A stretch of 64,000 nucleotides of DNA, taken from NCBI RefSeq assembly GCF_022664455.2, contig NZ_JAKRKC020000001.1, positions 5,089,001 through 5,153,000 of the forward strand. The letters are read 5' to 3'. The stretch is from Actinomadura luzonensis. GTDB lineage: Bacteria > Actinomycetota > Actinomycetes > Streptosporangiales > Streptosporangiaceae. Under the pieces are notes generated by a model, which did not search any database, was not told the origin of the DNA, and was given only the letters and a program-made list of their open reading frames with translations. Both the position numbers and the translations under genes were made by a program. Every line of letters starts with the position of its first letter. Position 1 is the stretch's first letter. Shown in pieces: positions 26,065-33,658 of the stretch.

Positions 26065-27300
26065 ATGAGGTCCCGGAGGGTGCTTGCGGTTGTGCTGGCA
26101 GGTGGAGAGGGCAAGAGGCTCATGCCGCTCACGGCGGATCGGGCGAAACCGGCGGTGCCGTTCGGGGGGATATATCGGCTCATAGATTTCGTGCTGTCCA
26201 ACCTGGCGAACGGCGGCTTCCTGAAGATCGTCGTGCTGACCCAGTACAAGAACCACAGCCTCGACCGGCACGTCTCGCGTACCTGGCGGCTGTCGGCGAT
26301 GCTCGGCAACTACGTGACGCCCGTGCCCGCGCAGCAGCGGCTCGGGCCGCGGTGGTTCTCCGGCTCGGCCGACGCGCTGTTCCAGAACCTGAACCTGATC
26401 TACGACGAGATGCCCGACCACGTCATCGTGTTCGGCGCGGACCACATCTACCGGATGGATCCGCGGCAGATGGTCGAGCAGCACGAGGACTCCGGCGCGG
26501 ACGTGACCGTGGCCGCCATCCGGCAGCCGCTGTCGCTGGCCGACCAGTTCGGCGTCATCGAGACCGACCCCGAGGGGCGCAGGATCGTCGCGTTCAGGGA
26601 GAAGCCGAAGGACGCGGTGGGGCTCGCGGACTCGCCCGACGAGGTGTACGCCTCGATGGGCAACTACGTGTTCAAGACCCAGTCGATGATCGACGCGCTG
26701 CGCGAGGACGCGCTCGACCCGACCAGCAAGCACGACCTGGGCGGGAACATCATCCCGATGCTGGTCAAGTCGGGCGGCGCCGACGTCTACGACTTCAAGA
26801 ACAACATCGTGCCCGGGTCGAGCGAGCGCGACCGCGGCTACTGGCGCGACGTCGGGACGCTGGACGCCTACTACGAGGCCCACATGGACCTCATCTCGGC
26901 GCACCCGGTGTTCAATCTCTACAACGACAAGTGGCCGATCTTCACCGGGCACGACCCGCTGCCGCCGGCCAAGTTCGTTCACAACGACGGCGACCGGGTG
27001 GGCCGGGCCATCGACTCGCTCGTCTCGCCCGGCGTGATCGTCTCGGGCGGCACGGCCGTGCGCTCGATCCTGTCGCCGAAGGTGGTGCTCCACTCGCACT
27101 CGCTGGTCGAGGACTCCGTGCTGATGGAGAACGTGAAGGTCGGGCGGGGCGCGATCGTCCGCAAGGCGATCATCGACAAGAACGTGGTGATCCCGGACGG
27201 CGCGCGCATCGGGTTCGACCTGGAGTACGACCGCACGCGTTTCGCGCTGACGCGCGGCGGGGTCGTGGTCATCGGCAAGAACGAGATCGTCGACCGGTAG
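26065..27300 (+). CDS. glgC: glucose-1-phosphate adenylyltransferase
   Basis: Makes ADP-glucose from ATP and glucose-1-phosphate, the committed step of glycogen and GlgM/GlgE glucan synthesis. The 411 residues match the bacterial family. AVVLAGGEGKRLMPLTADR is the nucleotide-binding and allosteric N-terminal signature, followed by AKPAVPFGG, the catalytic WFSGSADALFQN and GADHIYRMD (metal Asp), and a C-terminal left-handed beta-helix (SILSPKVVLHSHSLVEDSVLMENVKVG). It is divergent from glgM, the enzyme that uses its product. Confidence 0.95.
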   Translation: MRSRRVLAVVLAGGEGKRLMPLTADRAKPAVPFGGIYRLIDFVLSNLANGGFLKIVVLTQYKNHSLDRHVSRTWRLSAMLGNYVTPVPAQQRLGPRWFSGSADALFQNLNLIYDEMPDHVIVFGADHIYRMDPRQMVEQHEDSGADVTVAAIRQPLSLADQFGVIETDPEGRRIVAFREKPKDAVGLADSPDEVYASMGNYVFKTQSMIDALREDALDPTSKHDLGGNIIPMLVKSGGADVYDFKNNIVPGSSERDRGYWRDVGTLDAYYEAHMDLISAHPVFNLYNDKWPIFTGHDPLPPAKFVHNDGDRVGRAIDSLVSPGVIVSGGTAVRSILSPKVVLHSHSLVEDSVLMENVKVGRGAIVRKAIIDKNVVIPDGARIGFDLEYDRTRFALTRGGVVVIGKNEIVDR

Positions 27301-27400
27301 CGGCCCGGCAGCGGGTTCGCGTCACGCCCGGTCGCCGCCGAGGCGGGCGGCCGGGCGTCCCTCCGGCCTGCCCGGGGCGCCGCGCGCGGGCATGCGGAAA

Positions 27401-27422
27401 GGGCCCGCGCGGCCGCGGGCCC
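27401..27422 (+). terminator. hairpin terminator downstream of glgC
   Basis: A perfect 9-bp stem, GGGCCCGCG (27401-27409) with CGCGGGCCC (27414-27422), and a CGGC tetraloop, 100 bp after the glgC stop. Confidence 0.7.
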
Positions 27423-27466
27423 AGGAGGAGGTGGAGGAGGGGGCGTGACTGTCAGGGAGCGGAGGG

Positions 27467-27497
27467 GGTCCCGGGGCACTCGCGTGTCCCCGGGACC
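27467..27497 (-). terminator. hairpin terminator downstream of the Trp-rich gene
   Basis: A 10-bp perfect stem, GGTCCCGGGG (27467-27476) with CCCCGGGACC (27488-27497), extended inward by CAC/GTG. It lies 20 bp beyond the stop of the minus-strand gene at 27517 and probably also backs up glgC termination. Confidence 0.65.
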
Positions 27498-27516
27498 TCG
27501 CCGATCCTAGAAACGG

Positions 27517-27900
27517 CTAGGAACGGCCGAGCCAGGGACCGGGGTAGCGCTGGCCGCCCCCGCCCCAGTTGTGCCAGCCGTTGCCCGACTCGCCCCAGCC
27601 GTTGCCGGAGTCGCCCCAGCCGTGGCCGTGACCCTGGTGGTCACGGCCCCAGCCGATCTCCTTGTACCAGTCCTCGTCGTCCTTGCCCCAGTCGCCGTGG
27701 TCGTGCCAGTCGTCGCTGTCCTTGCAGGCGCGGGCCTCGCGACGGCCGGCGTAGACGCCGTTCGTGTCGATGCCGAGTGCGCCGGTGTTGTCGTTGACGC
27801 TGAGGTCGCAGACGGTGTGGGCGTTCGCCGGGCCCGCCAGCCCGACAATCGCGACAGCGGCGGCGAGAACCCCGCCGGCGGCTATGAGGTTACCTTTCAC
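27517..27900 (-). CDS. small secreted Trp/His/Gly-rich protein
   Basis: A 127-residue exported protein. The signal peptide (MKGNLIAAGGVLAAAVAIVGLAG, cleavage after ANA) is followed by a short ordered part with two Cys (HTVCDLSVNDNTG...ARACKDSD) that could pair. The tail of about 65 residues has nine Trp and many His, Asp and Gly, including a near-repeated GWGDSGNGWGESGNGW. The size and two-Cys mature part recall small surface proteins such as chaplins, but the chaplin motif is absent. I do not recognise a family. GTG 27900 is preceded by GGGAGAG. The Asp/His-rich tail may bind metal or glycans; that is inference. Confidence 0.7.
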   Translation of the reverse strand: MKGNLIAAGGVLAAAVAIVGLAGPANAHTVCDLSVNDNTGALGIDTNGVYAGRREARACKDSDDWHDHGDWGKDDEDWYKEIGWGRDHQGHGHGWGDSGNGWGESGNGWHNWGGGGQRYPGPWLGRS

Positions 27901-27920
27901 AATCTCTCCCTGTAGTCACG

Positions 27921-27938
27921 GAGTGACAACCATCACTC
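27921..27938 (-). promoter_or_regulatory. dyad in the promoter region of the secreted Trp-rich gene
   Basis: GAGTGACAACCATCACTC has perfect 6-bp arms (GAGTGA/TCACTC) around a 6-bp centre, 20 bp upstream of the GTG start. It may be an operator or form a 5'-UTR stem; no regulator is adjacent. Confidence 0.35.
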
Positions 27939-28072
27939 ACTGTACGTAGTCGATCCTGGAACGCGGCGTAACGCCACGCGCGAACCGCCCGTCGCTTTGC
28001 CGCCGAAACCCACCGGTTGGGTCTTGCTGCCGCCCTCGTACGGGATCACCCTGAACGGCAGGAGGCAGTGAG

Positions 28073-29551
28073 ATGACGCACCCGCTCGGAGTCAGCCGCC
28101 CGGATCTCGAGGTCACCGACTTGCCCACGCCCGAGGAGGTCTTCAAGGTCTCCAGGATCGGGTTCAAGGAGATCGTGAAGTACGCGATCGGGCCCAGCCT
28201 GATCGCGCTCGGCATCTCGATCGGCAGCGGCGAGTGGCTGCTCGGCCCGCTGAACGTGGGCCAGTACGGCTTCGTCGGCGTCGGCTGGGTGATCGTGGTG
28301 TCGGCGCTGCTGCAGACTTTCTACAACGTCGAGTGCTCGCGTTACGTCGTCGCGACCGGCGAGACGCCGGTGGTCGGCTGGGGCCGGGTGCCGCCGGGCT
28401 GGCCGCTCTGGGTGCCGCTGTCCGTGCTCATCGTGATCTTCGCGTTCATCGCGGGCGGCTGGGCCGCCTCGGCGGGGCAGGGCGTGTACGCGCTGATCCA
28501 CGGCGTGCCCCCGGCCGCGGCCGCCACCGAGCCGCGCTGGTGGGCGGTCGCCCTGCTGGTGCTGGTCTTCCTCATCACGGCCGGCGCCCGCCGCATCAGC
28601 CGGGCGCTGGAGCTGGCCAACTGGGTGATGGTCAGCGCGATCCTGCTCGCGCTGATCGCGGTGGACCTGCTCGTGGTGCCGTTCAGCCTGTGGTGGGAGG
28701 GCGTCCGCGGCTTCCTCACCCCGGCCGCGCCGCCCGCCGGCATCACGGCCACGCAGCTCGGCGCGCTGGCCGGGTTCACCGCCCTCGCCTCCGGCCTCAA
28801 CTGGTACGTCATGGGCCACTACCGCGACAAGGGCTACGGCATGGGCCACCGCGTCGGCTACCTCGCGGGGCTGCGCGGCGGCCGGACCAACGTCCTGGCC
28901 AGCGGCGTCACCTTCCCCGACGACGAACGCAACCGGGGGCTGTGGCGGCGCTGGTACCGGCTGCTGATGATCGACATGTGGGGCGTGTTCTTCGTCGGCG
29001 CGATCCTCGGCATGCTGCTGCCGACGATCCTCATGGCGCAGGCGGTCGCGCTGTCGGGCGAGAAGCCGACGCGCGCGAACGTGCCGACGTTCGTCGCGGC
29101 CGCGCTCGGCGGCGAGTACGGGCGGGTGGTGTTCTACGTCGCGCTGGTGGTGGGGGTGCTGATCCTGTTCTCCACGCAGCTCGGCATCTTCGAGGCGATG
29201 GTGCGGGTGACGACGGACGCCGCCAACGCCTCCAGCCCGCGGCTGCGCGCGCTCATCGAGGGCGACCCGCGGCGCTTCTACTACCCGTTCATGATCCTGC
29301 TGCTGGTGGTCATCTCGGTCATCATCTTCCAGTCGCTGCCGGTGGGGCTGGTGGAGTGGTCGGCGAACATGTCGAACCTGGGCGCGCTGATCTACCCGTT
29401 CCTGCTCATGTACCTCAACAGCCGGCTGCCCCGGCCGGCCCGGCCGCGGCCGTGGCACTACGTCATCCTGGTGCTGAACTTCCTGTTCTTCGGCTTCTTC
29501 TTCGTCAACTTCATCGCCGACTTCGTGGGCGACCCGCTGGTGACGTTCTAG
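28073..29551 (+). CDS. Nramp-related membrane transporter without the canonical metal motif
   Basis: A 492-residue polytopic membrane protein (about 11-12 helices) of the Nramp-related group. The first helix reads GPSLIALGISIGSGEWLLGP, aligning with the helix where true Nramp transporters have DPGN. The helix 6 metal-binding MPH is also not seen (YVMGHYRDKGYGMGHRVG is the nearest segment). The two key metal ligands therefore appear missing, and Mn/Fe transport should not be assumed. GGAGG about 9 nt before ATG 28073 supports the start. Its TAG stop shares the palindrome CTAG with the convergent gene's stop. Confidence 0.75.
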   Translation: MTHPLGVSRPDLEVTDLPTPEEVFKVSRIGFKEIVKYAIGPSLIALGISIGSGEWLLGPLNVGQYGFVGVGWVIVVSALLQTFYNVECSRYVVATGETPVVGWGRVPPGWPLWVPLSVLIVIFAFIAGGWAASAGQGVYALIHGVPPAAAATEPRWWAVALLVLVFLITAGARRISRALELANWVMVSAILLALIAVDLLVVPFSLWWEGVRGFLTPAAPPAGITATQLGALAGFTALASGLNWYVMGHYRDKGYGMGHRVGYLAGLRGGRTNVLASGVTFPDDERNRGLWRRWYRLLMIDMWGVFFVGAILGMLLPTILMAQAVALSGEKPTRANVPTFVAAALGGEYGRVVFYVALVVGVLILFSTQLGIFEAMVRVTTDAANASSPRLRALIEGDPRRFYYPFMILLLVVISVIIFQSLPVGLVEWSANMSNLGALIYPFLLMYLNSRLPRPARPRPWHYVILVLNFLFFGFFFVNFIADFVGDPLVTF

Positions 29552-30219
29552 GACGCGGTGACGGCGACCCGCAGCCGGCCGCCGGACGGGACGCCGAACA
29601 CGGTCGTGACCGGGCCGGCCGCGCGGGTCCGCAGGCACAGCGGCCGGCCCGGCGTGACCGGCGCGGCGGCCGGCCGCTCCCGGCCGGGGCAGCCGCCGGT
29701 CCGGGCGCGGGCGGAATCCACGCGGACGCTGGAACCGGAGACGGCGAAGTCCGCGGTGGCGGGGACGGCCGGGCGGACGCCGGAGCGGGTGATCCGCCAC
29801 AGGCTCCGGCCGCGTGCCGGGAGGTCCAGCACGAGGTCCAGCACGAGGGCCGGGCGGGTCGCCGTGCGGGCGCTCTGCGTGGCCTCGCTCCGGCCGGCCT
29901 CCGACGCCGCCCTGGACGCGGTGGGGACGGCGGCCTGGCCGCCGGTGTCCTGGCGGCCGGGCGGGAGGAGCACCGTGACGCCGAGGGCGAGCGCGAGCCC
30001 GGTGACCGCCACCGGCAGCAGCCCGGCCCGGAGGAACAGCGCCGGCCACCGCCGGTCCCCGCGACGCCGCTCCTCGGCGGCGGGCGGGGACGGGGGGAGG
30101 CCGAGCAGGGACGCCCAGTAGCGCCGCCACAGCCCGGCGCGCCGGTCCAGCGGCGGCGCCGGCTCGACCGGGCGGGTGTCGATGAGGGCGTGCCAGTACC
30201 GCTCCCCCAGGCTTCTCAC
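29548..30219 (-). CDS. single-pass membrane protein, unknown function (second gene of a pair)
   Basis: About 223 residues. A cytosolic N-terminus with two RYW motifs (GERYWHALIDTRPVEP and WRRYWASLLGLPPSPP) is followed by basic residues, one transmembrane helix (LPVAVTGLALALGVTVLLPPG) and a C-terminal part of beta-rich sequence outside the membrane (RSLWRITRSGVRPAVPATADF, CLRTRAAGPVTTVFGV). GTG 30219 overlaps the stop of the upstream gene (GTGA), so the pair is translationally coupled. I do not recognise a named family. Confidence 0.6.
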   Translation of the reverse strand: MRSLGERYWHALIDTRPVEPAPPLDRRAGLWRRYWASLLGLPPSPPAAEERRRGDRRWPALFLRAGLLPVAVTGLALALGVTVLLPPGRQDTGGQAAVPTASRAASEAGRSEATQSARTATRPALVLDLVLDLPARGRSLWRITRSGVRPAVPATADFAVSGSSVRVDSARARTGGCPGRERPAAAPVTPGRPLCLRTRAAGPVTTVFGVPSGGRLRVAVTAS

Positions 30220-30620
30220 CGCGCCGCCTCCCGCGGCTCGGCCACCGCGGACGCCTCCTCGGCGACGGGGCGCAACGTCCGCAGGGTGCCGACCTGGCGG
30301 AGCAGCGCCGGCGCGGAGGCGCCGACGGCGATCGCCGCCATCGTCCCGGTGATCTGGTCGCGGAACAGCAGCGCGGCAGCGGCCCCCAGCGCCAGCCGGG
30401 TGGCGGCCACCAGGGTGTCCGCGGCCGGGTCCAGGTACTCCTCCAGCCGGGGCAGCCGGGCGCGCCGGCGCGCCCGCGCCTTCCTGCGCGCCTGCTGCCA
30501 GGCCGTCAGCGAGCTCCACACGTACAGGATCTCGACGATCGTCCCGCCCACGGCCCCCAGGCCCGCGGCCGCCATCCAGTCCACGACTCCGCCCCCCGGC
30601 TCCTGCTGTCCGCCAAGCAT
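30216..30620 (-). CDS. small two-helix membrane protein, unknown function (first gene of a pair)
   Basis: A 134-residue protein with two hydrophobic segments (WMAAAGLGAVGGTIVEILYVW and LVAATRLALGAAAALLF...MAAIAVGASAPALL) separated by a very basic stretch (ARRKARARRRARLPRLEEY). The overlap with the downstream single-pass protein implies a stoichiometric complex. No known domain recognised. It begins 77 bp from the convergent-side esterase stop with no obvious dyad. Confidence 0.6.
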   Translation of the reverse strand: MLGGQQEPGGGVVDWMAAAGLGAVGGTIVEILYVWSSLTAWQQARRKARARRRARLPRLEEYLDPAADTLVAATRLALGAAAALLFRDQITGTMAAIAVGASAPALLRQVGTLRTLRPVAEEASAVAEPREAAR

Positions 30621-30697
30621 GCGCGGACCGTCGAGGGGCGAGCGAGGACTCCGGCGGCCAGGGGACGCTTACCCGCAGGAGGGACGAATGTGGCTGA

Positions 30698-32827
30698 TCA
30701 GGATGGCAGGCCGGTCTCCGGGGCGACGGCGGCGAGGAAGACGTCCCCGTTTCCCGGCGCGGCGCCGCCCTGCGGGGCGCCGTAGGTGAGGCCGGTGACC
30801 AGGACCTGGCCGGACGGGGTGGCGGCGGCGAACAGGTTCGGCTCGGCGAAGGGGTCGACGGCGTCGTCCCTGGCGGTGCCGAACTGGGCGGCGGCGCGCT
30901 GCCTGCCCCTGGCGTCGAGGCGGAGGGTGAGCACGTCCGCGCCGCCCGCCTGCACGCCCACCCGGCCCCGCGTGTGGCCGGCGACCTCGACCTCGCCGCC
31001 GGGCAGCGGGACCACCGCCGCGCCCTCGTCGGCGGCCGGGGTGGCGAGGGTGTGGGTCCAGCGCTGCTTGCCGCGGGCGGTGTAGGCGGCGGTGTAGGCG
31101 TCCCCGGCGACCGCGCCGGTGGCGACCGCGAGGCCGCCGGTGCTGACGGTGACCGCGTTCAGCCGGTCGTCGCCCGCGCCGCCGGCGGTCGTGGCCCACG
31201 CCCGTCCGCCGTCGCCCGCGGCGAACGCGGCGAGCCAGCCGTCGAGGCCGCCGAGCGCGGACGCGCCCGGGAGGGCGGCGGTGGCGCTGCCGGCGACGTA
31301 GACGTTCGCGGCGTCGGCGGCCACGCCGTACGCCTTGTCCTCGCCGGGGCCGCCGTACTGGCGGAGCCAGGCCAGCTCGCCGGCCGGGGTGAGGCGGGCG
31401 ACCAGGGCGTCCTTGTCGCCGGCGTTGCGGCCGTCGAGCGAGCCCTTGGTGTAGCCGGCGACGTACGCGCCGCCGTCGGGCGCGGCGGCCAGGCCGTAGA
31501 GGCGGTCGGCGGCGTCCGGCGCGCCGAACTGGGTGATCCAGCGCACCGCGCCGTCCGGGCCGAGTCTGGCCACGAACGCGTCGTCGGCCGCGTTGCCCGG
31601 GTGCCTGCCGTCGAGGTCGCCCTTGGTGTGGCCGGCGGCCAGCACGCCGCCGTCGGGCAGCGCCGCGACGCCGTAAAGGCGCTCGTCGGCGGCGGTGCCG
31701 AGCTGCCGGGTCCAGCCGCCCGCGCCGGTGCGGGTGAGGACGGCGTCCAGCCGGCCGGCGTGCTGCTGGCCCCCGACCGGGCCGCCGGCGGCGTAGCCGA
31801 GCGTGCGGGAGCCGTCGGCGTGGGCGGCGACGCCGCCGGCCCAGTCGCCGGCCGCCGTGCCGTGCAGCGGGGCGGGCAGGCCGGCCGGCGGGGTGACGCT
31901 GAGGCCGGGGCCCAGCTCGGCCATGGCCTGCTCGAAGGCGGGCGTCCAGACCGTCCAGTCGTGGCCGCCGTCCAGGACGCGGAGCTGGGCGGAGACGGCG
32001 GGCGAGCGGCGGGCGGCGTTGTAGAGGGCGGCGGACTCGAAGTCGAGGTCGTGGCGGGCGTCGGCGGGGTCGGGGTTGGCGTACTCGTCGTCGCCGACGG
32101 CCACGAACAGCCGCACCGGCAGGTCGGGGTCCAGCTCCGGCAGCAGGGCCGGGTAGTTCAGCTCGCGGTAGACGTCGTCGGAGAACTTCTCCGCGCCCTG
32201 GCCGAAGGCGCCGTAGTCGCGGGCGGAGGAGTCGCCGGGCGGCAGCGGGGTGTAGACGGCGGGGCTGAGCACGGCGGCGGCGCTGAAGACGTCCTGGTGG
32301 GCGAGGGCGAGGCGGAGCGCGCCCGCGCCGCCCATCGAGTAGCCGCCGACCAGCCGGGCCTCGCGGATCGGGGCGGTGCGGTAGGTGGCGTCGACGTGGC
32401 CGACCAGGTCGTGCGCGAGCGCGGTCTCGACCTTGCGGCCGGGCAGGTCGGAGCCGGTGTAGCGGGAGTCGGTGTACCAGCTTCCGCGGTCGCTCCACGG
32501 GGCGTCCGGCATGATCGCGATGACCGGCGGGATGCGCCTGCTGCCGATCAGGTCGTCGAGGACGGTCTTGACGCGGGTCCACGCCTGCATGGTGTCGCCG
32601 CGGCCGTGCAGCAGGTAGAGGACGGGGTGGCGGTCCTTGCCCCGGTCGTAGCCGGCGGGGAGGTAGGCGGTGTAGGCGACGGCCTCGCCGCCGAGGGCCG
32701 GCGAGGGCGCCGAGCCGGTGGTGAGCGTGCCGCCCGCGCGCGTGTCCGTCTCGCCGGGCGGGGCGAGGAGGGTGAACGCGGCGAGGGCGGTCAGCGCGGC
32801 GGCGCCGATCCAGCGAGGCAGGGGCAT
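30698..32827 (-). CDS. secreted esterase fused to SBBP-type beta-propeller
   Basis: A 709-residue secreted protein. After the signal peptide (residues 1-24), residues about 45-315 form an esterase-D/feruloyl-esterase-like alpha/beta-hydrolase: YLPAGYDRGKDRHPVLYLLHG, nucleophile elbow GGYSMGG (Ser 164) and DGGHDW (His). Residues about 330-700 hold repeated SBBP-like propeller units (DAFVARLGPDGAVRWITQFG, DALVARLTPAGELAWLRQYG). The enzyme probably removes acyl groups from plant polysaccharide or glycolipid, with the propeller as a binding part. Start ATG 32827 has GGAG 7 nt upstream, and a LacI-type operator precedes it. Confidence 0.85.
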   Translation of the reverse strand: MPLPRWIGAAALTALAAFTLLAPPGETDTRAGGTLTTGSAPSPALGGEAVAYTAYLPAGYDRGKDRHPVLYLLHGRGDTMQAWTRVKTVLDDLIGSRRIPPVIAIMPDAPWSDRGSWYTDSRYTGSDLPGRKVETALAHDLVGHVDATYRTAPIREARLVGGYSMGGAGALRLALAHQDVFSAAAVLSPAVYTPLPPGDSSARDYGAFGQGAEKFSDDVYRELNYPALLPELDPDLPVRLFVAVGDDEYANPDPADARHDLDFESAALYNAARRSPAVSAQLRVLDGGHDWTVWTPAFEQAMAELGPGLSVTPPAGLPAPLHGTAAGDWAGGVAAHADGSRTLGYAAGGPVGGQQHAGRLDAVLTRTGAGGWTRQLGTAADERLYGVAALPDGGVLAAGHTKGDLDGRHPGNAADDAFVARLGPDGAVRWITQFGAPDAADRLYGLAAAPDGGAYVAGYTKGSLDGRNAGDKDALVARLTPAGELAWLRQYGGPGEDKAYGVAADAANVYVAGSATAALPGASALGGLDGWLAAFAAGDGGRAWATTAGGAGDDRLNAVTVSTGGLAVATGAVAGDAYTAAYTARGKQRWTHTLATPAADEGAAVVPLPGGEVEVAGHTRGRVGVQAGGADVLTLRLDARGRQRAAAQFGTARDDAVDPFAEPNLFAAATPSGQVLVTGLTYGAPQGGAAPGNGDVFLAAVAPETGLPS

Positions 32828-32847
32828 CGACCACTCCGAGGGGAGCC

Positions 32848-32863
32848 GTAAACGTTTACAGTA
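32848..32863 (-). promoter_or_regulatory. LacI/CcpA-type operator beside the esterase -10
   Basis: GTAAACGTTTAC (32848-32859) is a perfect 12-bp palindrome that fits the LacI/CcpA-family pattern TGTAANCGNTTACA at its core. On the minus strand a -10 TACTGT (32863-32858) overlaps its edge. A bound LacI-family repressor would block initiation. The regulator gene is outside this window. Confidence 0.6.
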
Positions 32864-32981
32864 CGCACCTTGCGGTGTTTCGGGAGAGTTTCGTGGGGTG
32901 GGGGGTGCCGTGTCAACAGGCCCGGCTCCGCGACGGGGGCCCCGGCGCGAAGGTCTTCCGCCTGCCGGACGACGGGAGATG

Positions 32982-33602
32982 TCAGTCGCCGCCGACGAGG
33001 TCCCCTTCCACGGCGAGCTCCCGGCCCAGGCCGAGCACCTCGAAGTGGTGCTCGCCGAGCAGCCGCACCACCGCCCGCGCCATCTGCCCCGGCGTGTACC
33101 GCAGCGGGCTGTCCAGCCACCAGGCGGCGGTGCCCACGATGAGGTTCGCGGCCAGCACGAACACCAGGTCCTCGGGGACGCCGGGCTCCCCCGCCCCCTC
33201 CGGGCCGCTCATGACCCGCATCCGCCGCCGCGCCACCTGCGCGCACCGCTCGCGCAGCCGGGCGGCGAAGACGGGGCTGCCGCCGGGCCCGAGCAGCGCC
33301 CGGTACAGCTCGGCGTGCCGGCCGAAGTGCTCGAACATCTCGGTCCACCAGCCGATGCGGTCGGGCGTGCCGCCGCCGGGCGCCTCGCCGCCCGCGCCGG
33401 GCTCGCCGGCGATCTCGTTGAAGATCTGCTCGACCAGGTCGTCCTTGTCGCGGTAGTGGCGGTAGAACGTGCTCCTGTCGATCATCGCCCGGTGCGCGAT
33501 GTCGGCCACGCTCACGTCCGCGAAGCCCTTCTCCTCCACCAGCTCGATCAGCGTCCGGCGGATCAGCCTGCGCGTGTGCGCGGCCTGACGGCCCTGCGAC
33601 AT
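32982..33602 (-). CDS. TetR-family transcriptional regulator
   Basis: A 206-residue TetR regulator. The N-terminal HTH spans LIRRTLIELVEEKGFADVSVADIAHRAMIDRSTFYRHYRDKDDLVEQIF (residues about 12-60). The rest is a helical ligand domain containing WWLDSPLRYTPGQMARAVVRLL, common in the TetR_C_7/33 group. It lies 56 bp downstream of ftsH on the same strand. A T-poor gap with CCCGCGGCGGG makes co-transcription possible but unsure. Confidence 0.85.
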   Translation of the reverse strand: MSQGRQAAHTRRLIRRTLIELVEEKGFADVSVADIAHRAMIDRSTFYRHYRDKDDLVEQIFNEIAGEPGAGGEAPGGGTPDRIGWWTEMFEHFGRHAELYRALLGPGGSPVFAARLRERCAQVARRRMRVMSGPEGAGEPGVPEDLVFVLAANLIVGTAAWWLDSPLRYTPGQMARAVVRLLGEHHFEVLGLGRELAVEGDLVGGD

Positions 33603-33658
33603 GTGCCCTCCCGCGGCGGGTGACGTTGGCATTCTTCCCCCTGCGGGCCCCGCCGTAC

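Noticed and set aside
28046..30130. 694-codon minus-strand frame antisense to the Nramp-like gene
   Set aside because: Composition is Arg/Gly/His-rich shadow sequence. The plus strand encodes a clear polytopic transporter with a good ribosome-binding site.
30689..30790. A 33-codon plus-strand ORF starting MWLIRMAGRSPG with a fine GGAGG before its ATG
   Set aside because: It lies almost wholly over the 3' end of the esterase-propeller gene on the other strand, is Arg-rich as antisense frames are here, and has no family resemblance.
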